Positions 51,455 through 60,715 of a DNA stretch of 64,000 nt are shown piece after piece. Both the position numbers and the translations under genes were made by a program. Positions within the stretch are counted from its first letter, which is position 1; each line of letters begins with the position of its first letter. The notes beneath the pieces are model-generated. The model was given only the letters and a program-made list of their open reading frames with translations, did not search any database and was not told the origin of the DNA. This stretch comes from Pseudomonadota bacterium (lineage in GTDB: Bacteria; Pseudomonadota; Gammaproteobacteria; Steroidobacterales; Steroidobacteraceae), in NCBI GenBank assembly GCA_018241425.1, contig JAFEDU010000001.1, positions 558,001 to 622,000 on the forward strand, given 5' to 3'.

Positions 51455-52303
51455 ATGCCCGTCATCGCGCTCGCCGAGGCCATCGCGCGCCACGTCCAGG
51501 ACGGGGCGAGCATCGCGCTCGAGGGCTTCACCCACCTGATCCCCTTCGCCGCCGGGCACGAGATCATCCGCCAGCGCCGGCGCGGCCTGCACCTCATCCG
51601 CATGACCCCCGACCTGATCCACGACCAGATGATCGGGGCCGGCTGCGCCACGTCCCTCACCTTCTCCTGGGGCGGCAACCCCGGCGTGGGCTCGCTCTAC
51701 CGGCTGCGGGATGCCATCGAGAAGGGCTGGCCGCAGCCGCTGGCGGTGACCGAGCGCACGCATGCACAGATGGCGGTGGCCTACCAGGCCGGCGCCAGCG
51801 GCCTGCCCTTCGGGCTCCTGCGCCACTACGCGCCCACCGACCTCGACCGCGCCGCGGCGGCGCCGGCCGCCGAGCTGCGCTGCCCGTTCACGGGGGCGAA
51901 CCTGCTGGCGATACCGGCCCTCAACCCGGACGTCACGATCATCCATGCGCAGGCCGTCGATGCGGGCGGCAACGTCCTGATCCGCGGCATCACCGGGGCT
52001 GCGCGCGAGGCGGCGCTCGCCGCCCGCACGCTCCTGGTCACGGTCGAAGCCCAGGTCGAGCGCTTCGGGGCGGACCTGAATGCCGTGGTGCTCCCGGCGT
52101 GGATGATCACGGCCGTCAGCGTCGTTGCCGGCGGCGCGCACCCCTCGTACGCGGCCGGCTGCTACGAGCGCGACAACCGCTTCTACGTGGCCTGGGACGA
52201 CATTGCCCGCGAACGCGCAACCTTCACGCGCTGGCTGGATGAGCACATCCACGGCTCGCGCGACCACGCCCAGCTGCTGCAGCGCCTCGGGGTCGCCGCG
52301 TGA
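51455..52303 (+). CDS. CoA-transferase subunit alpha (glutaconate/3-oxoacid CoA-transferase family)
   Basis: 282 residues from ATG 51455; the upstream extension of the frame is antisense-like. Typical alpha-subunit sequence: DGASIALEGFTHLIPFAAGH, HLIRMTPDLIHDQMIGAGCA, FSWGGNPGVGSLYRLRDAI, and GGNVLIRGITGA. This group, distinct from ScoA/AtoD, includes glutaconate-type and other dicarboxylate CoA-transferases. It overlaps the beta-subunit gene (GTGA). In the operon it would convert the acid from the dehydrogenase into a CoA ester for beta-oxidation. Confidence 0.88.
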   Translation: MPVIALAEAIARHVQDGASIALEGFTHLIPFAAGHEIIRQRRRGLHLIRMTPDLIHDQMIGAGCATSLTFSWGGNPGVGSLYRLRDAIEKGWPQPLAVTERTHAQMAVAYQAGASGLPFGLLRHYAPTDLDRAAAAPAAELRCPFTGANLLAIPALNPDVTIIHAQAVDAGGNVLIRGITGAAREAALAARTLLVTVEAQVERFGADLNAVVLPAWMITAVSVVAGGAHPSYAAGCYERDNRFYVAWDDIARERATFTRWLDEHIHGSRDHAQLLQRLGVAA

Positions 52304-53100
52304 GCGCCCCCTACACCGCCGACGAGATGATGACCGTCACTGCGGCGCGCCAGCTGCGTGATGGGGCAGTGTGCTTCGTCGGCATCGGGCTGCCGAGTGC
52401 CGCCTGCAACCTCGCCCGCCGCACGCACGCCCCGGACCTGGTGCTCATCTACGAGTCCGGCACGGTCGGCACGAAGCCGCGCGTGCTGCCGCTGTCGATC
52501 GGCGATGGCGAGCTTGCCGACACCGCGACCGCCGTCGTGCCGCTGCCGGAGGTGTTCGCGCACTACCTGCAGCGCGGCCGGGTGGACTTCGGCTTCCTGG
52601 GCGCCGCCCAGATCGACCGCTTCGGCAACCTCAACAGCACGGTCATCGGATCCTACACGGCCCCCAGGGTGCGCCTGCCCGGCTCCGGCGGCGCACCTGA
52701 GATCGCGACCCATGCGCGCGAGACCCTCATCATCATGAAGCAGTCCCCGCGCAGCTTCGTCGCGCGGCTGGACTTCATGACCAGCGTCGGCTACCTGGGC
52801 GGCTCGGGCGAGCGGCGCCGGTCGGGCTTCCCCGGCGGCGGCCCGCGCGCGGTCATCACGGACTTCGGGATCCTGCGGCCCCACCCGGAGACCGAGGAGC
52901 TCGAGCTCACGGCGCTCTACCCCGGCGTCACCGCGGAGGCCGCGTGCGAGGCCACCGGGTGGCCGCTCAAGCGCGCGGCGCGCATCGAGACGCTGCCGCC
53001 CCCGCAAGCCTCCGACCTCGAGGTGCTGCGCAAGCTCCAGGCCGACACCGAGCGGGCCCACAGCAGCACCCTCACCATCCGGATCACTCCGCAGACTTAA
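52300..53100 (+). CDS. CoA-transferase subunit beta
   Basis: 266 residues from GTG 52300. The catalytic glutamate is in LVLIYESGTVG (Glu52), preceded by VCFVGIGLPSAACNLA; the block FGFLGAAQIDRFGNLNSTVI is characteristic of beta subunits. It forms a heteromer with the preceding alpha subunit. The terminal stretch after about residue 230 carries HSSTLTIRI. It precedes the second aminotransferase gene by 12 bp with an AAAGGAAG ribosome-binding site between. Confidence 0.88.
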   Translation: MSAPYTADEMMTVTAARQLRDGAVCFVGIGLPSAACNLARRTHAPDLVLIYESGTVGTKPRVLPLSIGDGELADTATAVVPLPEVFAHYLQRGRVDFGFLGAAQIDRFGNLNSTVIGSYTAPRVRLPGSGGAPEIATHARETLIIMKQSPRSFVARLDFMTSVGYLGGSGERRRSGFPGGGPRAVITDFGILRPHPETEELELTALYPGVTAEAACEATGWPLKRAARIETLPPPQASDLEVLRKLQADTERAHSSTLTIRITPQT

Positions 53101-53112
53101 AGGAAGCCTCCC

Positions 53113-54438
53113 ATGTCCTCAGCCCACATCCGCACCCCGCTGCCGGGACCGAAGGCACAGGCGCTGCTCGCGCGCGACCGCGCCGTAAGCTCGCCCTCCT
53201 ACCCGCGTGACTACCCGTTCGTGATCGCCAAGGGCCGCGGCACCGAAGTGTGGGACGTCGACGGCAACCGCTTCCTGGACTTCGCCGCCGGCATCGCCGT
53301 GTGCAGCACCGGCCACTCGCACCCGCAGGTCGTACAGGCGATCAAGGACGCCGCGGACGAGTTCCTGCACATCTCGAGCGACTACTGGCACGAGCGCATG
53401 ACGCGCCTCGCCGAGCGCATCAACGAGCTGAACCCGCTCGGGGAGCCGGTGCAGGTGCTGCTGTGCCAGAGCGGCACCGAGTCGGTCGAGGGTGCCCTCA
53501 AGCTTGCCCGCTACGTGACGGGCCGGCCGCGCTTCATCGGCTTCCTCGGCGGCTTCCACGGCCGCAGCATGGGATCCTTAAGCTTCACCGCCAGCAAGTA
53601 CACCCAGCAGGCCGGATTCTTCCCGACCATGCCCGGGGTGACCCACGTGCCCTACCCCAACAGCTACCGGCCGCTCTTTGCAGGCGCGGACCAGGGGCGC
53701 GCGGTGCTGGAGTACATCGAGAACGTACTGTTCGCCTGCAACGTGCCGGCGAGCGAGGTCGCCGCGATCCTCATCGAGCCCATCCAGGGCGAGGGCGGCT
53801 ACCTCGTGCCCCCCGACGGGTTCCTGCAGGGCCTGCGCGCGCTGTGCGACCGGCACGGCATCCTCCTGATCTTCGACGAGGTGCAGAGCGGCATCGGCCG
53901 CACCGGCAGGATGTTCGCCAGCGAGCATTTCGGGGTGAAGGCGGACATCATGACGCTTGCCAAGGGGCTCGGCTCGGGCCTGCCGATCGGGATGGTGGTC
54001 GCCCGCCGGCCGCTCATGGAGAAGTGGAAGCGCGGCGCGCACGGCAACACCTACGGCGGCAACCCGATCTGCTGCGCGGCGGCGCTCGCCACCCTGGACC
54101 TGGTGCAGGGCGAGTTCGCGGCAAACGCCGCGACCGTCGGGGAGTACTTCATGGGCCGGCTGCGCGAGCTGCAGCGCGACTTCGAGTGCATCGGCGACGT
54201 GCGTGGCAAGGGGCTCATGATCGGCTGCGAACTGATCACCGACCGCGCCTCGCGCAAGCCGGCCACCGCCCTGTGCCAGCGGGTGCTCACCCGCGCCTAC
54301 CACAACGGCCTCATCCTCCTGTCCTGCGGGACCAGCACGCTGCGCTTCATCCCGCCGCTCATGGTGAGCCGCGCCCAGGTGGACGAGGCGACCGGGATGC
54401 TGCGCACCGCGCTCACCGAGGCGCTGGCGGAGGCTTGA
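53113..54438 (+). CDS. Class III aminotransferase, 4-aminobutyrate/acetylornithine type
   Basis: 441 residues with GabT-like signatures: VWDVDGNRFLDFAAGIAVCS, CQSGTESVEGALKLAR, GGFHGRSMGSLSFTASK, EPIQGEGGY, LIFDEVQSGIGRTGRMFA (Asp255) and TLAKGLGSGLPIG with Lys284. The second aminotransferase of the operon, not closely similar to the first. It might deaminate a 4-, 5- or 6-carbon omega-amino acid (4-aminobutyrate, 5-aminovalerate) or ornithine. Its stop overlaps the TTG start of the permease gene, so expression is coupled. Confidence 0.9.
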   Translation: MSSAHIRTPLPGPKAQALLARDRAVSSPSYPRDYPFVIAKGRGTEVWDVDGNRFLDFAAGIAVCSTGHSHPQVVQAIKDAADEFLHISSDYWHERMTRLAERINELNPLGEPVQVLLCQSGTESVEGALKLARYVTGRPRFIGFLGGFHGRSMGSLSFTASKYTQQAGFFPTMPGVTHVPYPNSYRPLFAGADQGRAVLEYIENVLFACNVPASEVAAILIEPIQGEGGYLVPPDGFLQGLRALCDRHGILLIFDEVQSGIGRTGRMFASEHFGVKADIMTLAKGLGSGLPIGMVVARRPLMEKWKRGAHGNTYGGNPICCAAALATLDLVQGEFAANAATVGEYFMGRLRELQRDFECIGDVRGKGLMIGCELITDRASRKPATALCQRVLTRAYHNGLILLSCGTSTLRFIPPLMVSRAQVDEATGMLRTALTEALAEA

Positions 54439-55751
54439 GCACCGCGCGCACCCTGGGGCTCGGGATGACCACCGCCTTGGTGGTCGGCAACATCATCGGC
54501 ATGGGCATCTTCATGATGCCCGCATCGCTCGCCCCCTACGGCCTCAATGCCCTCACCGGCTGGGGGCTTACCGTGGTCGGCTGCCTGTGCGTTGCCCTGG
54601 TGTACGCGACCGTCGCCCGGCGGTTTCCCCAGGACGACGGGCCCTACGACTACACGCTGCGGGCCTTCGGCCCCGCCACCGCGTTCGTGGGCATGTGGTG
54701 CTACTGGGTGTCGGTGTGGGTCGCGAACGCGGCCATCGCCATCGGCGTGGTGGGCTACGTCATCTACTTCGTGCCCGCCCTGAAGGCGAACCCGCTCCTG
54801 CCGCCGGTATGCGCGCTCGGCCTGATCTGGCTGTTCGTGCTGGTGAACCTGCGCGGCGCGCGCACCGCCGGCTGGGTGCAGGTGCTGACCACGCTGCTCA
54901 AGGTGCTGCCGCAGATCGCCGTGGTGCTCCTGGGCCTGTGGATCCTCTTCAGGCAGCCCGGCCTCTACCGCGAGCACGTGCCGACGACGCCGGGCTCGCT
55001 CCACGACGTGATCGCGGTATCGACGCAGACGCTGTTCGCCATGCTCGGGATCGAGTGCGCCACCATACCCGCCATGCGCGTGGTCGACCCCGAGCGCAAC
55101 ATCCCGCGCGCCACGCTCGCCGGCACCCTGATCGCCGCCGCGCTCTACATCGGCATCTCGGTGGTGCCGCTGCTGCTGATCCCGCAGGACGAGCTCGCGC
55201 GCTCCAGCGCCCCGTTCGCGGACCTGTTCGAGCGGCTGCTCGCCGGGCACTGGGGCGGCGTGCTGGCGGCGTTCGTGCTGATCAGCGGGCTCGGGGCCCT
55301 GAACGGCTGGACCCTGGTGGTCGGGGAGGTCACCGGCACCCTCGCCCAGCACGGCGCCTTCCCCCGCTGGCTCGCGCGCGAGAACGCCCACCATGCGCCC
55401 GCCCGTGCCCTGGTGCTCGCCGGCATCGTCGCGAGCGCGATCCTGCTCCTGAGCTACTCGGGCTCGGTCGCGAAGCTGTTCGAGCTCCTGATCACGGTAG
55501 CGGTCTATCTCACGCTGCCGGTCTACGTGACCTCGGCGATCGCGGTCATGCGGCTGAGGCGCCTCGGAGCGGCGCCGGCCTCACGCTCCGTCGTGGCCGC
55601 CGCCGTGCTCGCGGTCCTCTACTGCGTCGGGCTGCTCTACAGCGCGCGCCCGCTGGAACTGGCGCTCGGCATGGTCCTCGCCGTGTCGGGGATCCCGGTG
55701 TACCTCGTGTGCACCCGGGCCGCCGGCCGCGCCGTCCCCGGCGCCAGCTAG
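54435..55751 (+). CDS. APC-family amino acid/polyamine permease (antiporter-like)
   Basis: About 438 residues from TTG 54435 ([20 protein letters not shown]), preceded by GGAGG and overlapping the upstream stop (TTGA). About 12 hydrophobic segments; the first has [13 protein letters not shown], the conserved glycine-rich loop of basic-amino-acid/polyamine antiporters (AdiC/PotE-like). Other family marks are [16 protein letters not shown] and [20 protein letters not shown]. It closes the operon and is the presumed uptake route for its substrate, probably a cationic or omega-amino acid. Its stop overlaps the convergent queC stop (CTAG). Confidence 0.87.
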   Translation: MSTARTLGLGMTTALVVGNIIGMGIFMMPASLAPYGLNALTGWGLTVVGCLCVALVYATVARRFPQDDGPYDYTLRAFGPATAFVGMWCYWVSVWVANAAIAIGVVGYVIYFVPALKANPLLPPVCALGLIWLFVLVNLRGARTAGWVQVLTTLLKVLPQIAVVLLGLWILFRQPGLYREHVPTTPGSLHDVIAVSTQTLFAMLGIECATIPAMRVVDPERNIPRATLAGTLIAAALYIGISVVPLLLIPQDELARSSAPFADLFERLLAGHWGGVLAAFVLISGLGALNGWTLVVGEVTGTLAQHGAFPRWLARENAHHAPARALVLAGIVASAILLLSYSGSVAKLFELLITVAVYLTLPVYVTSAIAVMRLRRLGAAPASRSVVAAAVLAVLYCVGLLYSARPLELALGMVLAVSGIPVYLVCTRAAGRAVPGAS

Positions 55752-56422
55752 GCGTAGCGCGTCGGATCGGGAAGCCCTGCGGCCTCGAAACCGGCGCGGC
55801 GCAGCCGGCACGAGTCACAGCGCCCGCACGCGCGACCCTCGCGGTCGGCCTGGTAGCAGGACACCGTGAGCGCGTAGTCGACGCCCAGGCGCGTCCCCTC
55901 GCGGATGATCTCACCCTTGGTGAGCTCGATGAGCGGCGCATGGATCGTGAAGTGCGCACCCTCCGCGCCCGCCTTGGTGGCAAGGCCCGCCAGCGACTCG
56001 AAGGCGGCGATGAACGCGGGCCGGCAATCCGGGTAGCCGCTGGAGTCGAGCACGTTCACCCCGATGAAGAGGTCGCGCGCCCCGAGCACCTCGGCCCACC
56101 CGAGGGCAAGCGACAGCATGAGCGTGTTGCGCGCCGGCACGTAGGTCACGGGAATGCCGGTCGTCGGGCTCTCCGGGACCGCGATCGCGGGGTCGGTGAG
56201 CGCCGAGCCGCCGATGCCGGCAAGGTCGACCCGCATGAGGCGGTGCTCGTGGGCACCGAGGGACCGTGCGACCCGGGCTGCGGCGTCGAGCTCGGCGCTG
56301 TGGCGCTGGCCGTAGGCCACCGACAGCGCATGCGTGCGAAACCCCTGCGCGCGCGCGATCGCGAGCGCGGTGGCGGAGTCGAGGCCGCCCGAGAGCAGCA
56401 CCACGGCAGACCGGCTTGGCAT
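55748..56422 (-). CDS. queC: 7-cyano-7-deazaguanine synthase QueC
   Basis: 224 residues from ATG 56422; the longer open frame upstream belongs to queE in another frame. The PP-loop ATP site is [17 protein letters not shown]. Other family features are [40 protein letters not shown] and the C-terminal zinc Cys cluster ([18 protein letters not shown]). It makes preQ0 from 7-carboxy-7-deazaguanine for queuosine tRNA modification. It is coupled to queE (ATGA overlap). Confidence 0.96.
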   Translation of the reverse strand: MPSRSAVVLLSGGLDSATALAIARAQGFRTHALSVAYGQRHSAELDAAARVARSLGAHEHRLMRVDLAGIGGSALTDPAIAVPESPTTGIPVTYVPARNTLMLSLALGWAEVLGARDLFIGVNVLDSSGYPDCRPAFIAAFESLAGLATKAGAEGAHFTIHAPLIELTKGEIIREGTRLGVDYALTVSCYQADREGRACGRCDSCRLRRAGFEAAGLPDPTRYA

Positions 56423-57069
56423 CACTTGCCCGGCACGTTGCCCCACAGGTACTTGTGGAGCTGGATCTGGAAGCGCACCGGCAGGCGGTCGGCCAGGATC
56501 CAGTCGGCGAGCTCGCGGGCCGGCAGCTCCTCGTGGCTCGGGGAGAAGAGCACGGTGCAGCGCTCGGCGATGCGGCGCTCCCGAAGCTGCTGGCGGCTCC
56601 ACTCGTAGTCGTGGCGCCCGCAGATCACGAACTTCACGAGGTCCTGGCCGTTCAGGCGCTCGAGCTCCTCGTAGCGGTTGCGCCGCTCCTCGCCGGACCC
56701 CGGGGTCTTGAGGTCGACGACCTTCACCACGCGGGAATCCACCGGCTCCAGGGACATCGCGCCGCTGGTCTCGAGCGAGACGCGCAGGCCCGCCTCGCAC
56801 AGCGCGTGGAGGAGCTCCGCGCAGCCTCGCTGTGCCAGCGGCTCCCCGCCGGTCACGCACACGAACGGCGTGCCGAACTCCCGCACCTGCGCCACGATCG
56901 AGGGCACGTCCCGCCACTCTCCGCCATGGAAGGCGTAGGCCGTGTCGCAGTACTGGCAGCGCAGCGGGCAGCCGGTGAGGCGCACGAACACGGTCGGGAG
57001 GCCGACCGTGTCGGCCTCCCCCTGGAGCGAGTGGAAGACCTCGGTGATCTTCAGCCGCGTGGCATTCAC
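56422..57069 (-). CDS. queE: 7-carboxy-7-deazaguanine synthase QueE (radical SAM)
   Basis: 215 residues. The [4Fe-4S] cluster motif is CxxxCxxC in [16 protein letters not shown] (Cys34, Cys38, Cys41), after [27 protein letters not shown] is the SAM-binding GGE-like motif. It converts 6-carboxy-tetrahydropterin to CDG, the step before QueC. It is downstream of the tol-pal-cpoB genes, as in many gammaproteobacteria. Confidence 0.96.
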   Translation of the reverse strand: MNATRLKITEVFHSLQGEADTVGLPTVFVRLTGCPLRCQYCDTAYAFHGGEWRDVPSIVAQVREFGTPFVCVTGGEPLAQRGCAELLHALCEAGLRVSLETSGAMSLEPVDSRVVKVVDLKTPGSGEERRNRYEELERLNGQDLVKFVICGRHDYEWSRQQLRERRIAERCTVLFSPSHEELPARELADWILADRLPVRFQIQLHKYLWGNVPGK

Positions 57070-57118
57070 GGTGGCGGTTGCATCGGGCGCGCCCGCTTGG
57101 CACGCCCGGCCTCGGAGG

Positions 57119-57898
57119 TTATTGCGCGGGGATCTTCTTCAGCCGGTCCTGGGCGAGCTTGGCGGCATCGCTCCCGGGGTACTTCTGCGTCACGTCGGTC
57201 AGCGTCTGCTTCGCCTGCGGGTACTGCTTCTGCGCGAACTGCGTGTACCCGAGCTTCAGGAGCGCATCGGGCGCCTTGCGCGAATCCGGCCACTTCTTGA
57301 GCACGGTGCGGAAGGCGCCGCCGGCCGAGTCGTAGTCGTGGTTCACGTAGTAGGCCTCGCCGAGCCAGTACTGGGCGTTCTCGGCGAGCGGGCTCTGCGG
57401 ATAGGTGGACAGGAAGTCCTTGAAGCCGGTGATCGCGAGCGAATAGCTGCCGGCCTTGAGCGCATCGAAGGCCTGCTGGTACACGGCCTGTTCGGTGGAC
57501 GACGCCCCGGCGTCGCCCGCCGCCGGCGGCGCATCGGCAGGGCCGGCACCCGCGGCGGCGCCGGCGGTAGCGCCACCCGCAGCCGCTGCTCCTGCGCCCC
57601 CGCTGATGCGCTTGTCGAGGTCCGAGTACAGGTCGCGCTGCTGCTTGGCGAGGTTGGCCTGGCCGTGCTCGAGCTCGTCGATGCGGCCCTGGAGCTCGCG
57701 CACCTGGGCCTGCAGCTCATCGACGCGCTGGGACTGGGCGACCTGGTTCTGCACGCCGCGCTCGAGCCGGTCGGTACGCCCGTCGAGGTCGGTGAGCTTC
57801 TGCTGCACCGGGTCCTCCTCGGGTGTCGTGGCGCAGCCGGACAGGAGCGCACACAGGGACAGGACCGGGAGACTTGCGCGCATCGGCATCCTCATCAT
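57119..57898 (-). CDS. cpoB: Cell division coordinator CpoB (YbgF)
   Basis: 259 residues. A signal peptide with a lipobox-like LLSGC is at 20-ish residues, so it may be lipidated, unlike soluble E. coli CpoB. A coiled coil (LTDLDGRTDRLERGVQNQ, ELQGRIDELEHGQANLAK) precedes an Ala/Gly-rich linker. C-terminal TPR repeats (YQQAFDALKAGSYSLAITGF; AQYWLGEAYYVNHDYDSA) follow. It coordinates Tol-Pal constriction with PBP1B. The start could be any of three nearby ATGs (MMRMPMRAS). It follows pal by 9 bp. Confidence 0.93.
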   Translation of the reverse strand: MMRMPMRASLPVLSLCALLSGCATTPEEDPVQQKLTDLDGRTDRLERGVQNQVAQSQRVDELQAQVRELQGRIDELEHGQANLAKQQRDLYSDLDKRISGGAGAAAAGGATAGAAAGAGPADAPPAAGDAGASSTEQAVYQQAFDALKAGSYSLAITGFKDFLSTYPQSPLAENAQYWLGEAYYVNHDYDSAGGAFRTVLKKWPDSRKAPDALLKLGYTQFAQKQYPQAKQTLTDVTQKYPGSDAAKLAQDRLKKIPAQ

Positions 57899-57907
57899 CC
57901 TGGAACC

Positions 57908-58486
57908 CTACTTCGCCGCGCCGGCGGGCAATGCGAGGTAGACGATCTCGACGCGGCGGTTCTTGGCCCACGCTGCCTCGTCGTGGCCGGTGACCGCCGG
58001 CCGCTCTGCGCCATAGCTCACGGTGGTGATCTGCGCGTCGGTGGCGCCCTGCAGCAGCAGTGCGCGCCGCACGGCCTGTGCCCGGCGCTCACCGAGGCCG
58101 ATGTTGTACTCGCGCGAGCCGCGCTCGTCAGTGTGCCCTTCGAGGCGCACGCGCGTGCCGCCGTGGGTGGCGAGGTACTTGGCATGGGCGGCGACCAGCT
58201 CGGTGGCCGCGCCCTTGATCTCGCTGCTGTCGAAGTCGAAGTACACGATGCGGGTTGCCAGGAGCCCCGCCTGCGGGCCCTGGGTCTCGTCGTCGGGTCC
58301 CAGGCCGCCCGCCGCCGCGCCGGCGCCGCCGGCGGCATCGGTGCTGGCCGTCCCGGCGGACGATTGCCCCTGCGCACCGGCGCTGGCGTCGGGCTTGGCG
58401 TGCTTGCTGGCGCAGCCGGACAGGGCCAGGAGCGCTGCCATCACGAGCAGGATGAATCCGCGTTGCATCGGTCGTTTCTCCACCAT
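57908..58486 (-). CDS. pal: Peptidoglycan-associated lipoprotein Pal
   Basis: About 192 residues from ATG 58486, which has GGAGG at proper spacing. The lipobox is LLALSGCAS. An Ala/Gly/Ser-rich linker (about 40-70) leads to the OmpA-like domain: RIVYFDFDSSEIKGAA, RVRLEGHTDERGSREYNIGL and SYGAERPAVTGHDEAAWAKN. It anchors the outer membrane to peptidoglycan in the Tol-Pal system. It lies between tolB and cpoB. Confidence 0.95.
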   Translation of the reverse strand: MVEKRPMQRGFILLVMAALLALSGCASKHAKPDASAGAQGQSSAGTASTDAAGGAGAAAGGLGPDDETQGPQAGLLATRIVYFDFDSSEIKGAATELVAAHAKYLATHGGTRVRLEGHTDERGSREYNIGLGERRAQAVRRALLLQGATDAQITTVSYGAERPAVTGHDEAAWAKNRRVEIVYLALPAGAAK

Positions 58487-58524
58487 CTCGACATTCCTCC
58501 GCATGTACATCAGTGCCGGTACCT

Positions 58525-59856
58525 TCAGGGGATGAATGGACCCCAGGCCGGCTCCCGGATCTCTCCCTCGGACGCCTTCAGGCGCAGGCCCGTCAGTCCG
58601 TCGGTGGAGACGGTCGCAAGCTCGCCGCGCCCGCCGTCACGCTCCGAGAAGATAAGTGTAACGCCATTGGGGGCAAAACTCGGGGATTCGTCGAGGCGCC
58701 CGTGGGACAGCGCACGCACGTTGCCGCTGGCGAGCTCCTGGACCGCGATGCGGTAGCCGCCGCCCTCCAGGGACACCATCGCCAGGAGCGTGCCGTCCGG
58801 GGAGATGCGCGGGCGGGCGTTGTAGGAACTGCCGAAGGTGATGCGCTTCGGGCGCGCGCCCGCCTGGATGCCGATCTGGTAGATCTGCGGCGAGCCGGCG
58901 CGGTCGGAGGTGAAGTACAGCGAGCGCCCGTCCGGGGACCACACCGGCTCGGTGTCGATGGCCGGATCGTCGGTGACGCGGGTCAGGGTCTGGCTCGCGA
59001 GGTCGAGGATGTAGATGTCGGGGTTGCCCCCGCTCCCGCCCAGGGTGAGCGCGAGCTTCTTGCCATCCGGTGACCAGTCGGGCGCGCCGTTGATGCCCGC
59101 CCGCGCCGACACCTGGCGGCGCTCACCGGTACGCACCTGCTGCACGTACACGGCCGAGTGCTTGGTCTCGAACGACACGTAGGCCAGGAACTGCCCGTCC
59201 GGCGACCAGGTGGGCGACATCAGCGGGAAGCGTGACTCGAGGATCTTCTGCTGGTTCGCCCCGTCGGCATCGGCGACGAAGAGGCGGTAGGTCTGGGCGG
59301 GCGGTGAGCCGTCGACCTCGACGTAGGCGATGCGCGTCGCGAAGGCCCCGCGCACGCCGAGGATCTTCAGGTACACGGCATCGCTCACCCGGTGGGCCGC
59401 ATTGCGCAGCGCCCCCGGACCCCCGGTGAAGCGGCCGCTGGTGAGCTTGGCCCCCGTGAGGGTGTTCACGAGGTCGAAGTCGACCGCGTAGGAGCCGCCG
59501 TCGAGGGCGGTGAGGCGGCCAAGGACCACGTAGTCCCCGCCCGCGCCCTTCCACGCGGAGGCCACCACGTCCTCGACCCGGCTCGGGGATGCGGGCATGC
59601 GATCGCGGGGCATGCCGCGGAAGCGGCCGCTGCCCTCCAGGTCGTGCTGCACGACCTGGGCGACGTCGAGCCCCGGGTCTGTCGCCGGGCGCCCGAAGGG
59701 CACGACCGCGATGGGGATCGGGTCGCGTACCCCCGAGGTCACCTCGATCTCGAGGGCAGCCTGCGCACGCGGTGTGCCCAGGAGCGCAAGTGCGAGCAGC
59801 ACCGCGGCCGCCCCGGCGCGCTGGAATCGGTCCATGAAGTCAGCCAGTGGTCCCAT
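58525..59856 (-). CDS. tolB: Tol-Pal protein TolB
   Basis: About 443 residues from ATG 59856 (or ATG 59835 seven codons later). Signal peptide with AVLLALALLGTPRAQA. N-terminal domain (IPIAVVPFGRPATDPGLDVA) and a beta-propeller of PD40 repeats (WSPDGQFLAYVSFE, WSPDGKKLALTLGG, WSPDGRSLYFTSDR, ISPDGTLLAMVSLE). Periplasmic; binds Pal and TolA and is needed for outer-membrane integrity. Follows tolA by 2 bp. Confidence 0.95.
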   Translation of the reverse strand: MGPLADFMDRFQRAGAAAVLLALALLGTPRAQAALEIEVTSGVRDPIPIAVVPFGRPATDPGLDVAQVVQHDLEGSGRFRGMPRDRMPASPSRVEDVVASAWKGAGGDYVVLGRLTALDGGSYAVDFDLVNTLTGAKLTSGRFTGGPGALRNAAHRVSDAVYLKILGVRGAFATRIAYVEVDGSPPAQTYRLFVADADGANQQKILESRFPLMSPTWSPDGQFLAYVSFETKHSAVYVQQVRTGERRQVSARAGINGAPDWSPDGKKLALTLGGSGGNPDIYILDLASQTLTRVTDDPAIDTEPVWSPDGRSLYFTSDRAGSPQIYQIGIQAGARPKRITFGSSYNARPRISPDGTLLAMVSLEGGGYRIAVQELASGNVRALSHGRLDESPSFAPNGVTLIFSERDGGRGELATVSTDGLTGLRLKASEGEIREPAWGPFIP

Positions 59857-59858
59857 GC

Positions 59859-60695
59859 TCAGTCCGGTTTGAAGTTGATGACGAGGTTGCGGTCGAAGAT
59901 CGCCGGGTCCGGCGGCGCCGGCAGCGGGGAGGCCCGGTACACGGCCGTCTGGATCGACTCGCGCACCGCCGCATCTCCGTTGCACTGGCCGATCTCCACG
60001 TTGGTCACCTGCCCTCCGGGAACCTGGGTCACCTTGAGTACGCATTCTATGCCGGGACGCGCCGTGTCCGGGCGCTGCCAGGCGTGAGTGATCGCGGCCG
60101 CGATCTTCGCCTGCCAGCTCGCCAGCGCCGGGCCTGCGCGCGCCCTGGCGCCCTCCTCGGCGGCGATGCTGCGCTTGAGGTCGTCGCTCGCCTCCTGCGC
60201 CTGCTGCCTGGCGAGCGCGTCGTCCTGCGCCTTCTTCGCGGCCTCAGCCTTTTTCTGCTCGTCCGCCTTCTTCTGCTCCTCGGCCTTGCGCTTCGCATCG
60301 GCCTTCTTCTGGTCGTCCTGCCGCCTGGCTTCGGCGGCGGCCTCGGCCTGGGCTTTCGCCGCGGCGGCCTGCTGGGCCTGCGCCTCGGCCTGCGCCTTGC
60401 GCGCGGCGTCGCGGCGGGCGAGCTCCTCGGCGGTCGGTTCCGGTGGCCCCTCGGGCTCCGGCGCCGCCTGCGGCTGCGGGGGCTCGGGTGCGGCGGCCGG
60501 CGGCGCCTCCGGTGTCGGCTTCTCGGTACCCCTCAGGGTCCGCGCATCCACCACCGTCGCCTCGATCGCGAGCGTCGGCGCCGGCCGCGGCGGGCTGCGG
60601 AACATCATCCAGCCGTACACCAGGAGGCCCACGATCGCGCCGTGCATCAGCACCGACAGCGTGATCGATACCCAGCGGTCGCTCGGGCGCTCCAT
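59859..60695 (-). CDS. tolA: TolA, membrane-spanning Tol-Pal protein
   Basis: 278 residues. One N-terminal membrane helix (WVSITLSVLMHGAIVGLLVY) is followed by a Pro-rich part and a long Ala/Lys/Glu/Gln coiled helix (EELARRDAARKAQAEAQAQQ to about residue 185). The C-terminal domain has TQVPGGQVTNVEIGQCNGD and SPLPAPPDPAIFDRNLVINF, which contacts Pal/TolB. The second-domain helix is shorter than E. coli TolA (421 residues total). It links the inner-membrane TolQR motor to the outer membrane. Confidence 0.94.
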   Translation of the reverse strand: MERPSDRWVSITLSVLMHGAIVGLLVYGWMMFRSPPRPAPTLAIEATVVDARTLRGTEKPTPEAPPAAAPEPPQPQAAPEPEGPPEPTAEELARRDAARKAQAEAQAQQAAAAKAQAEAAAEARRQDDQKKADAKRKAEEQKKADEQKKAEAAKKAQDDALARQQAQEASDDLKRSIAAEEGARARAGPALASWQAKIAAAITHAWQRPDTARPGIECVLKVTQVPGGQVTNVEIGQCNGDAAVRESIQTAVYRASPLPAPPDPAIFDRNLVINFKPD

Positions 60696-60715
60696 GGAAG
60701 GGCGAAACCGCGCCT

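Noticed and set aside
53250..54434. Long in-frame upstream extension of the APC permease
   Set aside because: It is the shifted frame of the aminotransferase gene; the TTG at 54435 with GGAGG and the overlapping stop is a better start.
60047..60440. Repeat-rich segment in tolA as a mobile or satellite repeat
   Set aside because: The repetition is the Ala/Lys/Gln coding sequence of the TolA long helix, normal for this gene.
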